A stretch of 64,000 bases of DNA from positions 868,001 to 932,000 of the forward strand of contig NZ_FOQV01000002.1 of assembly GCF_900113835.1 (NCBI RefSeq). The letters are read 5' to 3'. Source of the stretch: Allobosea sp. OK403 (GTDB lineage: Bacteria > Pseudomonadota > Alphaproteobacteria > Rhizobiales > Beijerinckiaceae). The notes under the pieces were generated by a model. It was not told where the DNA came from, searched no databases, and worked only from the letters and a program-made list of their open reading frames with translations. Within the stretch, counting starts at the first letter, position 1, and every line of letters starts with the position of its first letter. Below are positions 25,560 to 34,252 of the stretch, in pieces. A program made the position numbers and the translations under genes.

Positions 25560-25668
25560 TAGAGCGTTTTCGAGCGAAGTGGATACCGGTTCGCGTGAAG
25601 AAAACGCTTTAATACAAAGAATCTAGAGCGGTTGAACGGTCCACTTGGATCGGAAACTGCTCTAGAGC
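25560..25668. repeat. Two intergenic repeat elements in a 411-base gene-free stretch
   Basis: Element A (25560-25610) runs from TAGAGCGTTTTCGAGCGAAG through GGTTCGCGTGAAGAAAACGC; inverse copies lie at about 36009-36075 and 37480-37566. Element B (25623-25668) has complementary ends CTAGAGC...GCTCTAG. The rest of 25373-25783 shows no gene that I can support. Confidence 0.8.
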
Positions 25669-25783
25669 ATCGTCAGGCGAGGCAGCTCTCGCCGCTTCGC
25701 CTCAAGATAATGCGCTAAAAGTAAGAATCCAGGGCAACGGGCGATCCAAACGGACCGGACATCGCCCTGGCAATCATCTGGTA

Positions 25784-26161
25784 TCAGCGGCGGCCCTTGC
25801 CGGCGGCGCGGAGCTGGGCGTACTGCACGGCTTCCAGCAGCACCTTGCGCGGACGCTCGGCGTCGCGGCGGGCCTGCTCGGCCTTGCGGGCGGCTTCGCG
25901 AGCGATCTCGGCCAGGCGCTCTTCCTCGGCGAGGCGGGCGGCCTCGATGGCGGCCAGACGCTCGGCTTCAGCCCGGGCAGCGGCCTTCTCTGCATCGCGA
26001 ACCGCGCGCGCATCGGCAATGGCCTGGCGCTCCGCGCGGCGCTGCTGCATGATCGGGTCATCCGGCCCCGGCCTCGCCTTGAAACGCTCAAGGAGCGCCT
26101 GCTTGGCGGCCGCCGAATTGGCCTTGCGATCAGTGAAGCTGCGGTCGTTCGGGTTCTTCAA
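25784..26161 (-). CDS. DUF6481 family protein
   Basis: 125 residues from TTG 26161, supported by AGAAGG seven bases upstream; no ATG fits. It is nearly all charged helix (Ala, Arg, Glu), with an N terminus 'KNPNDRSFTDRKANSAAAKQALLE' characteristic of the alphaproteobacterial DUF6481 family. It usually lies near rpsU and cold-shock genes, as here. Function unknown. Confidence 0.75.
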   Translation of the reverse strand: MKNPNDRSFTDRKANSAAAKQALLERFKARPGPDDPIMQQRRAERQAIADARAVRDAEKAAARAEAERLAAIEAARLAEEERLAEIAREAARKAEQARRDAERPRKVLLEAVQYAQLRAAGKGRR

Positions 26162-26247
26162 GGCTAGCCTTCTCTCGTGTTGTCACGGGCGCGATCTGTG
26201 CCCCGCGAGGGGCCAATAATCCAGATCGCGCCGAATTGGTATCCAAA

Positions 26248-26511
26248 TCAACGCGCAGGCGCTGCGCCTCCAGCGCGGACCGGCTTCGGCTTGGGCTTCG
26301 GCGCGGCGATCAAGCCTTCGCGCTGCATCTGCTTGCGCGCGACCTTGCGGGCGCGGCGGATGGCGTCGGCCTTTTCGCGGACGCGCTTCTCGGACGGCTT
26401 CTCATAAGCCGAACGGCGCTTCATTTCGCGGAAGACGCCTTCGCGCTGCATCTTCTTCTTCAGGACCCGGAGGGCCTGGTCGACATTATTGTCGCGGACG
26501 AGAACCTGCAT
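26248..26511 (-). CDS. rpsU: 30S ribosomal protein S21
   Basis: 87 residues. The sequence begins [20 protein letters not shown] and continues with the S21 pattern ([17 protein letters not shown]), then a basic tail. The C terminus is extended with a Lys/Pro/Ala stretch, as is usual in alphaproteobacteria. Shine-Dalgarno AGGAGA precedes the ATG. S21 assists translation initiation by helping base-pairing near the anti-Shine-Dalgarno region. Confidence 0.96.
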   Translation of the reverse strand: MQVLVRDNNVDQALRVLKKKMQREGVFREMKRRSAYEKPSEKRVREKADAIRRARKVARKQMQREGLIAAPKPKPKPVRAGGAAPAR

Positions 26512-26667
26512 GCCTGTCTCCTGCGTTTATAGTGACGGAAAAAGGGCCGGGCTATGAACCCCGACCCCTCGTCGGACCGCATCGTCGTTGGACCGGAAGG
26601 TTCAGGCGCCAGTACATCCGTGGTCGCCAAACCCAAATTCCGATGCCGACAGATGCGGCTTAGCGGC

Positions 26668-26877
26668 TCACTCAGCGCGGAGCTGATCGGCAGACATCTT
26701 GCCCGAGCGCTTGTCCTGAACCATCTCGTAGGAGATCTTCTGACCTTCCCGGAGATCGCGCATGCCAGCGCGCTCGACGGCGCTGATGTGGACGAACACG
26801 TCCTGCCCGCCATCATCCGGCTGAATGAAGCCGAAACCCTTAGTGGAGTTGAACCATTTAACTGTGCCAGCGGCCAT
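26668..26877 (-). CDS. cspA: Cold-shock protein (CspA family)
   Basis: 69 residues, single OB-fold domain with RNP1 'KGFGFI' and RNP2 'VFVHIS'. It binds single-stranded nucleic acid and melts RNA structure. GAAAGG precedes the start. Its leader carries a perfect hairpin (26906-26925). It is transcribed divergently from proB and in the same direction as rpsU. Confidence 0.95.
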   Translation of the reverse strand: MAAGTVKWFNSTKGFGFIQPDDGGQDVFVHISAVERAGMRDLREGQKISYEMVQDKRSGKMSADQLRAE

Positions 26878-27184
26878 AACGAAACCTTTCGCTAAGTATG
26901 TGGAAGCGCGTGATCGCTCACGCGCAAATTTTCGATTTTTTGAGCGGTGAAGGTCGTCAGCAGGCGCACTCTCATGCGCGGGGCCACGTCGTTCGGCCTA
27001 AATATCGACAGGCCCCATATGGGCGCTTGAAACGCCCTTGTCAATGCAACCAGCAGATGAAACCGCTTTCGGCATGGCCGCGCCGCTACTGGCAGCGCTT
27101 TACAAGTGCGCCGTTTTCGCCAACAGCCAAAGCCGCAAGTCTTGTAAGTTCAACAAGTCCTGAAAGTTCAAACCGGTCGCAGCC
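26878..27184. other. 307-base spacer between cspA and proB, with a hairpin in the cspA leader
   Basis: The spacer should hold divergent promoters and a long cspA 5' leader. Visible structure: an 8-base perfect stem GCGCGTGA/TCACGCGC (26906-26913 and 26918-26925) with loop TCGC, 29 bases upstream of the cspA start and flanked by an A/T-rich run. I see no gene here. Confidence 0.6.
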
Positions 27185-28309
27185 GTGAAGACGCCGTCAC
27201 TGAACCAGTTCCGCCGCATCGTCGTCAAGGTCGGCTCCAGCCTGCTCGTCGACCGGGCGCGCGGCCGTTTGCGCCAGGCCTGGCTCGCCGCGCTCGCCGA
27301 GGACCTTGCCGATCTGCACCAGCGCGGCGCCGACGTGCTCGTCGTCTCCTCGGGCGCGATCGCACTCGGGCGGACCGTGCTCGGCCTGCCCTCGGGCCCA
27401 TTACGGCTGGAGGAAAGCCAGGCTGCCGCCGCCGTCGGCCAGATCGCGCTCGCCCGGACCTGGGCCGAGGCGCTCGGCCATCACGGCCTCACCGCCGGCC
27501 AGATCCTGCTGACGCTTGCCGACACCGAGGAGCGCCGGCGCTATCTCAATGCACGCGCGACGCTGGGCCGCCTGCTCGATCTGCGTGCGATCCCCGTGAT
27601 CAACGAGAACGACACCGTCGCCACCGCCGAGATCCGCTATGGCGACAATGACCGGCTCGCCGCCCGCGTCGCGACCATGGCCGGCGCCGACCTGCTGGTG
27701 CTGTTCTCCGATATCGACGGTCTCTATACCGCCCCTCCCCTCAGCGATCCCGGCGCGCGCCATATCCCACTGGTCGAGCGCATCACGCCGCAGATCGACG
27801 CCATGGCGGGCGGCGCCGCTTCCGAGCTCTCGCGCGGCGGCATGCGCACCAAGATCGAGGCCGGCAAGATCGCAGCCGCCGGCGGCACGCATATGCTGAT
27901 CGCCGACGGGCGGGGGAAGAACCCGCTCGGTGCCATCGCCGATGGCGCGCGCTGCACCTGGTTCCTGACCGCCTCCACCCCCGCAACCGCGCGGAAAACC
28001 TGGATCGCCGGCTCGCTCGAACCGCGCGGCGCACTCCATGTCGACGAGGGCGCGGCGCGGGCGCTGCGCGGCGGGGCGAGCCTGCTGCCGGTCGGCGTCA
28101 GCCGGATCGAGGGCGATTTCGCGCGCGGCGACGCCGTGCTGATCCGCGATCCGCAAGGTGCGGTGCTGGGACGCGGGCTCGTCGCTTATGATGCAAACGA
28201 GGCGGCGCTGGTGCTGGGCAAGGCCTCGCGCGACATCGAAGCCGTGCTGGGCTATCCCGGCCGCGCCGAGATGATCCACCGGGACGACATGGCGCTGGGC
28301 GTCGGCTAA
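27185..28309 (+). CDS. proB: Glutamate 5-kinase ProB
   Basis: First step of proline synthesis, forming glutamyl 5-phosphate, 374 residues. It has an amino acid kinase domain (about residues 8-260, '[11 protein letters not shown]', '[18 protein letters not shown]', '[12 protein letters not shown]') and a C-terminal PUA domain (about 280-370). Start is GTG 27185. In related genomes obgE usually lies directly upstream; here cspA does. Followed by proA in the same direction. Confidence 0.96.
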   Translation: MKTPSLNQFRRIVVKVGSSLLVDRARGRLRQAWLAALAEDLADLHQRGADVLVVSSGAIALGRTVLGLPSGPLRLEESQAAAAVGQIALARTWAEALGHHGLTAGQILLTLADTEERRRYLNARATLGRLLDLRAIPVINENDTVATAEIRYGDNDRLAARVATMAGADLLVLFSDIDGLYTAPPLSDPGARHIPLVERITPQIDAMAGGAASELSRGGMRTKIEAGKIAAAGGTHMLIADGRGKNPLGAIADGARCTWFLTASTPATARKTWIAGSLEPRGALHVDEGAARALRGGASLLPVGVSRIEGDFARGDAVLIRDPQGAVLGRGLVAYDANEAALVLGKASRDIEAVLGYPGRAEMIHRDDMALGVG

Positions 28310-28344
28310 GGTCTGAAGGCATAAAGGGTTTGGATAGGCCGGTC

Positions 28345-29652
28345 ATGACGAGCGAGAGCGCCCTGCGCGTGGTCTCTTCCGACAAGGAGCGCGGCGATGT
28401 CGCGGCGCTGATGGGCGATCTCGGCACGCGCGCACGCGCCGCGGCCCGCCTCGTCGCGCTCGCCTCGGCGGCAAAGCGCGATGCCGCGCTCATCGCGATG
28501 GCAGATGCCCTGCGCACAGGCGCCACGGATATCCTCGCTGCGAACGCGCTCGATATCGCCGACGCCAAGGCCAATGGCCAGAACGCCGCCTTCATCGATC
28601 GGCTGCTGCTCGACCAGCCTCGCCTCGACGGCGTGGCCGAAGCTGTCGCGTCCGTAGCCGCCCTGCCTGACCCGGTCGGCCGCGTGCTGGCGAGCTGGAC
28701 GCAGCCCAACGGCTTGCGCTTCGAGCGTGTCGCGACGCCGCTCGGCGTCATCGCGGTGATCTTCGAGAGCCGCCCCAATGTCACAGCCGATGCCGGCGCG
28801 CTCTGCCTGAAGAGCGGCAACGCCGCGATCCTGCGTGCCGGCTCCGACAGTTTCCGCACCTCGTCTGCGATCGCTGCCGCCCTGCGCCAGGGACTGGAAG
28901 TGGCGGGCTTGCCGGCCGACGCGATCCAGCTCGTGCCTACCCGCGACCGCGCGGCGGTCGGCGAAATCCTCAAAGGCCTCGACGGCCATGTCGATGTGGT
29001 CGTGCCGCGCGGCGGCAAGAGCCTCGTCGCCCGCGTCCAGAGCGACGCTCGCGTGCCGGTCTTCGCCCATCTCGACGGCAACTGCCATGTCTATGTCCAT
29101 GCCAGCGCCGATCTTGCCATGGCCCGCGACATCACCCTCAACGCCAAGCTGCGCCGCACCGGCGTCTGCGGCGCAGCCGAGACCCTGCTGGTCGACGAGG
29201 CCTGTGCCGCGACGCATCTCGCCCCGCTGGTGAGCGCCCTGCTCGACGCTGGCTGCGCCGTGCGCGGCGACGCCGCGACGCAAGTGCTCGACCCCCGCGT
29301 CACCCCCGCGACCGAGCAGGATTGGGCGACGGAATTCCTCGACCGCATCATCGCGGTGAAGCTTGTCGCAGGGCTCGACGCCGCGATCGAGCATATCGAG
29401 CGCTACGGCTCGCACCATACCGAGGCGATCATCGCCAACGACGCGCAGGCCGCCCAGCGCTTCCTCGCCGAGGTCGATTCGGCGATCGTGCTGCACAATG
29501 CCTCGACGCAGTTCGCCGATGGCGGCGAATTCGGCTTCGGCGCCGAGATCGGCATCGCGACGGGGCGCATGCATGCGCGCGGGCCGGTCGGCGTCGAGCA
29601 GCTCTGCTCGTTCAAATACCGTGTCCATGGCGACGGCCAGATTCGTTCGTGA
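28345..29652 (+). CDS. proA: Gamma-glutamyl phosphate reductase ProA
   Basis: Reduces glutamyl 5-phosphate to glutamate 5-semialdehyde with NADPH, 435 residues from ATG 28345; TTG 28330 is a less likely start. It is an aldehyde-dehydrogenase fold with catalytic Cys275 in '[15 protein letters not shown]'; '[21 protein letters not shown]' is the family signature. It overlaps nadD by four bases (GTGA). Confidence 0.96.
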   Translation: MTSESALRVVSSDKERGDVAALMGDLGTRARAAARLVALASAAKRDAALIAMADALRTGATDILAANALDIADAKANGQNAAFIDRLLLDQPRLDGVAEAVASVAALPDPVGRVLASWTQPNGLRFERVATPLGVIAVIFESRPNVTADAGALCLKSGNAAILRAGSDSFRTSSAIAAALRQGLEVAGLPADAIQLVPTRDRAAVGEILKGLDGHVDVVVPRGGKSLVARVQSDARVPVFAHLDGNCHVYVHASADLAMARDITLNAKLRRTGVCGAAETLLVDEACAATHLAPLVSALLDAGCAVRGDAATQVLDPRVTPATEQDWATEFLDRIIAVKLVAGLDAAIEHIERYGSHHTEAIIANDAQAAQRFLAEVDSAIVLHNASTQFADGGEFGFGAEIGIATGRMHARGPVGVEQLCSFKYRVHGDGQIRS

Positions 29653-30278
29653 CGCAGAATCTTGCCTTGAGCAGCGATCACCTGCGGCTGCCGCCCCATG
29701 CGCCGGGCCTGCGCATAGGCCTGTTCGGCGGGAGCTTCAACCCGGCCCATGACGGCCATCGCATGGCGAGCCTGACCGCGCTGCGCCGGCTCCAGCTCGA
29801 CCGCGTCTGGTGGCTGGTGACGCCCGGCAACCCGCTCAAGGACAACGCCGCCCTGCCGCCTTTGGCACAGCGCGTCGCCTTCGGGCGCCAGATCGCCGAC
29901 CATGCCCACATCCATGTCACCGGGATCGAGGCGCGGCTGCGCACCCGCTACACCGCCGACACGCTGCGCGCGCTGAAGCTGCGCTGCCCCGGCGTCCACT
30001 TCGTCTGGCTGATGGGCTCGGACAATCTCGCCAGCTTCCATCGCTGGAACGAGTGGCGCGCGATCGCCCGGATGATGCCGATCGCGATCATCGACCGACC
30101 GGGCTCGACCCATAGCTCCGTCGCCTCGCCAGCCGCTAACTGGCTCTCGCGCTGGCGGATTTCGGAAAGCCAGGGTGCCGCGCTCGCCGATGCGAAGCCC
30201 CCCGCCTGGATCTTCCTGCACGGCCGCCGCTCCGGTCTCTCCTCCACGCAATTACGCGAACAGGCCGAATCCGATTGA
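29649..30278 (+). CDS. nadD: Nicotinate-nucleotide adenylyltransferase NadD
   Basis: Joins nicotinate mononucleotide and ATP in NAD synthesis, 209 residues from GTG 29649, which overlaps the proA stop; the much longer upstream frame is shadow. The nucleotidyltransferase motif is '[15 protein letters not shown]', followed by '[10 protein letters not shown]', '[11 protein letters not shown]' and the end motif '[10 protein letters not shown]'. All active-site signatures are intact. Confidence 0.95.
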   Translation: MTQNLALSSDHLRLPPHAPGLRIGLFGGSFNPAHDGHRMASLTALRRLQLDRVWWLVTPGNPLKDNAALPPLAQRVAFGRQIADHAHIHVTGIEARLRTRYTADTLRALKLRCPGVHFVWLMGSDNLASFHRWNEWRAIARMMPIAIIDRPGSTHSSVASPAANWLSRWRISESQGAALADAKPPAWIFLHGRRSGLSSTQLREQAESD

Positions 30279-30303
30279 ATTTTGGCCTCGCTGAGCGTAA
30301 TTT

Positions 30304-30334
30304 GATCACGTCGCGCTGTGAGCGCGTCGTGATC
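30304..30334 (+). promoter_or_regulatory. Strong hairpin just upstream of the rsfS ribosome-binding site
   Basis: GATCACG-T-CGCGCT (30304-30317), loop GTG, AGCGCG-T-CGTGATC (30321-30334): a 13-base-pair stem with one T/T mismatch. It is followed at once by GAGAGG (30335-30340), which could serve as Shine-Dalgarno for a CTG at 30349. Confidence 0.6.
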
Positions 30335-30402
30335 GAGAGGATACGGAACTGAACCGTTCAACCCTTGGTGAAGCCGAGCCCAAGCCGCTTCCCCAGGCCG
30401 CT

Positions 30403-30759
30403 GTGTCGGAAAACCCATCCGCCGACAGCGTAGCCCTCGCATTGCATGTTCTCGAAGAGATGAAGGCCGAAGACGTCACGGTCATCGACCTGGTCGGCAA
30501 GACCTCACTGGCTGATGCGATGATCATCGCGTCGGGCCGGGTGAACCGTCATGTCGCCTCCATCGCCGACAGCCTGGTCGAAGCCCTCAAGGCGTCGGGC
30601 CTGCCCACGCCCAAGGTCGAGGGCATGCCGGCCTGCGACTGGGTGCTGATCGACACGGGCGACATCATCGTCCACGTCTTCCGCCCGGAAGTGCGCCAGT
30701 TCTACAATCTCGAGAAGATGTGGGGCGCCGACAGGCCCAACGAGCGCCTCGTCAGCTGA
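30403..30759 (+). CDS. rsfS: Ribosome silencing factor RsfS
   Basis: Binds ribosomal protein L14 (uL14) and blocks subunit joining when nutrients are scarce, 118 residues from GTG 30403. An in-frame CTG at 30349, 8 bases after GAGAGG, would add 18 residues (LNRSTLGEAEPKPLPQAA); which start is used is open. Family features: 'KAEDVTVIDLVGKTSLADAMIIASG', 'CDWVLIDTGDIIVHVF' and 'YNLEKMWG'. Confidence 0.94.
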   Translation: MSENPSADSVALALHVLEEMKAEDVTVIDLVGKTSLADAMIIASGRVNRHVASIADSLVEALKASGLPTPKVEGMPACDWVLIDTGDIIVHVFRPEVRQFYNLEKMWGADRPNERLVS

Positions 30760-30765
30760 CCAACG

Positions 30766-30802
30766 CAGAATGCGAAAAGCGGGAACCGGTTTTCGCATTC
30801 TG
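30766..30802. repeat. Short palindromic repeat between rsfS and rlmH
   Basis: Perfect 13-base arms CAGAATGCGAAAA (30766-30778) and TTTTCGCATTCTG (30790-30802) with an 11-base loop GCGGGAACCGG. It is a short member of the GCGAAAA...TTTTCGC family and lies between two co-directional genes. Confidence 0.88.
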
Positions 30803-30834
30803 TTCCAACTTTCCGGAACGAGAGACGCGCGCCG

Positions 30835-31314
30835 TTGCGCCTCGCCATCATCGCCATAGGCCGGCTCAAGGACGGGCCGGAACGTGAGTTGTGCGAGCGC
30901 TATCGCGAGCGCGCGCTGGCGCTCGGGCGCGGGCTGGGCTTGTCAGGCCCCGAGATCGTCGAGCTCGCCGAGAGCCGCGGCCGCCGGCCCGACGAACGCA
31001 AGCGCGACGAGGCCCAGGCCATCACCGCCAAACTTGCACCTGGACTGCTGATCGCGCTCGACGAGCGCGGCCGCAGCCTGACCAGCGACGCCTTCGCGGC
31101 CAGGATAGCCACCGCGCGCGATGCAGGTACGGCGGCCGCCAGCCTCGTCATCGGCGGCGCAGACGGGCTCAGCGACGAGATCCGCGACCGGGCTGATCTG
31201 ACGATCGCGTTCGGGGCCTTGACCATCCCCCACCAGATCGTGCGCGCGCTGGCGCTCGAACAGCTCTACAGAGCCATGACGATCATCGCCGGACACCCTT
31301 ATCATCGCGCATGA
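30835..31314 (+). CDS. rlmH: 23S rRNA (pseudouridine1915-N3)-methyltransferase RlmH
   Basis: SPOUT-class methyltransferase that modifies helix 69 of 23S rRNA, 159 residues from TTG 30835 (GAGAG upstream). The knotted SAM-binding region is seen in 'LIALDERGRSLTSDAFA', 'FVIGGADG'-like 'LVIGGADGLSDEIR', and the C-terminal 'LALEQLYRAMTIIAGHPYHRA', which is diagnostic. Overlaps envC by four bases. Confidence 0.95.
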   Translation: MRLAIIAIGRLKDGPERELCERYRERALALGRGLGLSGPEIVELAESRGRRPDERKRDEAQAITAKLAPGLLIALDERGRSLTSDAFAARIATARDAGTAAASLVIGGADGLSDEIRDRADLTIAFGALTIPHQIVRALALEQLYRAMTIIAGHPYHRA

Positions 31315-32738
31315 GACTATTCCGGACCTTGATTCGCGGATGGCGCTGCCCGGCCCGCTCATGGCATCGCGGCATGCCGTCGGATAAAGGCTTCCGCACA
31401 TCCTGCGGACAGGCCCGCAAAGCCTTCGCTGCCCTGTCACTGGCCCTGTTCATCGCCGCGCTCCCTGCCGCCGCCCAATCCCCCGACCCCGAGCAATTGA
31501 CCCGCGAGGCCCAGGCCAAGCAGGCCGAGAAACAGGCCCGCGAGGCCGAGCTCAAGGCGATCGAGCAACGCCTGGCCGGCAATGCCGAGGCGCGCAGCAA
31601 GCTGGAGGCGGAGATCGCCGGCATCCGCGCCGACCGCGCCGCCCTCAACAAGGCCCTGCTCGAGGCGACCCAGCGCACCCAGGGCGTCGAGCGGCGCATC
31701 GGCGCGATCGAGGACAGGCTCGGCCTGCTGCAATCCAGCGAAGCGGCGATCCGGCGTTCGCTTGAAGGCCGACGCGGCTTGATCTCTGAAGTGCTGGCCG
31801 CGCTGCAGCGCATCGGCCGACGCCCGCCGCCGGCGGTGCTGGTGCGCCCCGAGGATATTCTGGAAGCGGTGCGGGCCTCGATGCTGCTGGGCGCGGTCGT
31901 GCCCGATCTGCGCCAGGAGATCGAGATCCTGGGTTCGGATCTCGGCGAACTGGTGCGCCTGCGCGAGAACATCACCGGAGACCGCAAGGCCATCACCACC
32001 GAGCTCGAAGGCCTGGCGACGGAACGTCAGCGCCTGGCCTCGCTGATCGAGGCTAGGCGCGAGCGTGAAACGGGCGCCGCCCGCGACGTCGAGGAGCAGC
32101 GCAGCCTCGGTGGCGAGCTCGCGGCGCAGGCGCGCTCCCTGCGCGATTTTGTCGAACGCATGGAAAAAGAGATCTCGACGGCCAATCGCGCCGCCGAGAC
32201 CGCCCGCCAGGCCCTCGAATCGGAAACCCGCGAGCAGCGCCAGCGCATGGCCGCGCTCGCCTTCAAGGACCCCGCACGGCTCGCGCCCAAGATCGCCTTC
32301 GCCGAGGCACGGGGCTTGCTTCCCCTGCCAGCGGCTGGATCACAATTGCGTGGTTTCGGAGAAAGTGACGGCGCAGGCGGCACGACGCGTGGAATATCTG
32401 TGAGTACGCGCCCCAATGCCCTAGTTTCGGCGCCTTCAGACGCTTGGGTGGTTTATGCGGGTCCCTTCCGCTCCTTCGGGCAACTCTTGATCCTGAATGC
32501 CGGCGGGGGGTACTATCTATTGCTGGCCGGAATGCAGCGCATCGACGTATCGCTGAATCAGTTCGTCCTCGCGGGGGAACCGGTTGCGGTGATGGGCGAA
32601 ACGTCGGAAGCTGCCGCGACGATCGTAGGTTCTGGGACCGGACAACCGGTTCTTTATATTGAGTTCAGAAAAGACGGCGTTTCGGTCGATCCGACGCCGT
32701 GGTGGACGAAACCGCAAGGCGAAAAGGTTCGCGGATGA
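31311..32738 (+). CDS. envC: Murein hydrolase activator EnvC-like protein (degenerate M23 domain)
   Basis: 475 residues. It has an N-terminal signal segment (about residues 38-56, AALSLALFIAALPAAAQ), a long coiled coil (about 58-330), and a C-terminal LytM/M23 domain. Where active M23 enzymes have HxH zinc ligands, this protein has 'LLILNAGGGYYLLLAG', so the metal site is missing, as in EnvC-type activators that switch on amidases rather than cut peptidoglycan. The downstream neighbour ctpA also acts at the envelope. It overlaps both rlmH and ctpA. Confidence 0.88.
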   Translation: MRLFRTLIRGWRCPARSWHRGMPSDKGFRTSCGQARKAFAALSLALFIAALPAAAQSPDPEQLTREAQAKQAEKQAREAELKAIEQRLAGNAEARSKLEAEIAGIRADRAALNKALLEATQRTQGVERRIGAIEDRLGLLQSSEAAIRRSLEGRRGLISEVLAALQRIGRRPPPAVLVRPEDILEAVRASMLLGAVVPDLRQEIEILGSDLGELVRLRENITGDRKAITTELEGLATERQRLASLIEARRERETGAARDVEEQRSLGGELAAQARSLRDFVERMEKEISTANRAAETARQALESETREQRQRMAALAFKDPARLAPKIAFAEARGLLPLPAAGSQLRGFGESDGAGGTTRGISVSTRPNALVSAPSDAWVVYAGPFRSFGQLLILNAGGGYYLLLAGMQRIDVSLNQFVLAGEPVAVMGETSEAAATIVGSGTGQPVLYIEFRKDGVSVDPTPWWTKPQGEKVRG

Positions 32739-34081
32739 TGCGCAAGGTTTCCCTCGTTTTCGCCGGTGCGGTCATGGGCGCCGGCCTGACCGGTCTGGTC
32801 ACCCAGACAAAGCTGTTCACCTCGACCAGCGCGGTCGCGGCCTCCGCCGAGGTCTATCGCAGTCTCAATCTGTTCGGTGACATCTTCGAGAAGATCCGCA
32901 CCGATTATGTCGAGAAGCCGGATGAACAGAAGCTGATCGAGGCCGCCATCAACGGCATGGTCTCCTCGCTCGATCCGCATTCGGGCTATCTCGACGCCAA
33001 GAGCTTCCGCGACATGGACACCGACATGCGCGGCCAGTTCGGCGGGCTCGGCATCGAGGTGACGATGGAGGACGGCGTCCTCAAGGTCGCCAAGCCAATC
33101 CGCGACACGCCCGCCTCGAAGGCCGGCATCCTCTCCAACGACATCATCCGCCAGATCGACGGCGACGAGGTCAAGGGCCTGAGCCTGACCCAAGCCGTCG
33201 AGAAGATGCGCGGCATCATCAACACCCAGGTCAAGCTCAAGATCGAGCGCCCGGGCAAGCTCGATCCGCTCGAATTCACCCTGACCCGCACCACCATCGT
33301 GGTGCCGGCGGTCGAGGAGCGCGTCGAGAGCGACGTCGGCTATATCCGCATCGGCACCTTCAGCGAACAGACCTATGAGGGCCTGCGCAAAGGCATCGAG
33401 AAGGTCAACGCCGAGATCGGCAAGGACAAGATCAAGGGCTACGTCATCGACCTCCGCAATAATCGCGGTGGCCGTCTCGACCAGTCTGTGCTGGTCTCCA
33501 ACGCCTTCCTCGAGCGCGGCAAGATCGTCTCGACGCGCGGCCGCAACGCCGAGGAAACGCAGGTCTTCAACGCCAAGCCCGGCGGCGACCTGACCAAGGG
33601 CAAGCCCGTCGTGGTGCTGATCAACGGCTCCTCCGCCTCAGCGGCCGAGATCGTCGCCGGCGCGCTGCAGGACCACAAGCGCGCGACCATCATGGGCACG
33701 CGCTCCTTCGGCAAGGGCTCGGTCCAGACCGTGATCCCGCTCGGCGCCAATGGCGGCCTGCGCCTGACCACGGCGCGCTACTACACCCCGTCCGGCAACT
33801 CGATCCAGGCCAAGGGCATCACGCCCGATGTCGAGGTCGCGCAGGAGATCCCGGCCGAGCTCAAGGACAAGCTCGGCGAGAGCAAGGGCGAAGCCTCGCT
33901 CAAGGGCCATCTCAAGACGGTCGACGGCAAGGAAGAACAGTCCGGCTCGGCCTCCTACGTGCCCAACGATCCGTTGAAGGACACGCAGCTGATCGCGGCG
34001 CTCGACCTGCTGCGTGGCGTCAAGAAGGACGCCGCCGCGCCTGCGCCGACGCCCGCCCCCGAGGCGCCGAAGCCGAACTGA
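32735..34081 (+). CDS. ctpA: Carboxy-terminal processing protease CtpA (S41)
   Basis: Periplasmic serine protease, 448 residues from ATG 32735, inside the envC stop. N-terminal hydrophobic export segment, PDZ domain (about residues 85-165), then the S41 catalytic domain with the Ser-containing 'NGSSASAAEI' and the Lys of 'SFGKGSVQT', forming the Ser/Lys dyad. The C terminus is Ala/Pro-rich. In other alphaproteobacteria CtpA trims envelope proteins and peptidoglycan hydrolases, which agrees with the EnvC neighbour. Confidence 0.94.
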   Translation: MMRKVSLVFAGAVMGAGLTGLVTQTKLFTSTSAVAASAEVYRSLNLFGDIFEKIRTDYVEKPDEQKLIEAAINGMVSSLDPHSGYLDAKSFRDMDTDMRGQFGGLGIEVTMEDGVLKVAKPIRDTPASKAGILSNDIIRQIDGDEVKGLSLTQAVEKMRGIINTQVKLKIERPGKLDPLEFTLTRTTIVVPAVEERVESDVGYIRIGTFSEQTYEGLRKGIEKVNAEIGKDKIKGYVIDLRNNRGGRLDQSVLVSNAFLERGKIVSTRGRNAEETQVFNAKPGGDLTKGKPVVVLINGSSASAAEIVAGALQDHKRATIMGTRSFGKGSVQTVIPLGANGGLRLTTARYYTPSGNSIQAKGITPDVEVAQEIPAELKDKLGESKGEASLKGHLKTVDGKEEQSGSASYVPNDPLKDTQLIAALDLLRGVKKDAAAPAPTPAPEAPKPN

Positions 34082-34252
34082 GCACGGGAGACGCGCCGCC
34101 CGGCACTCGACGCGCGGCTCGCCACACGACAAGACTAGACGCGCGGGCCGTTGATTCGGGCCGCGCGATCGTGCTGCCGGGAACCGGACCCGCTCTCGGG
34201 AACCAGCATGCTTGCTTCAGGTCTTTGCTCTCTTAGCTGAGGACGGCTGCCC

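Noticed and set aside
31311..32738. Calling EnvC an active M23 endopeptidase
   Set aside because: The HxH zinc ligands are missing from the C-terminal domain.
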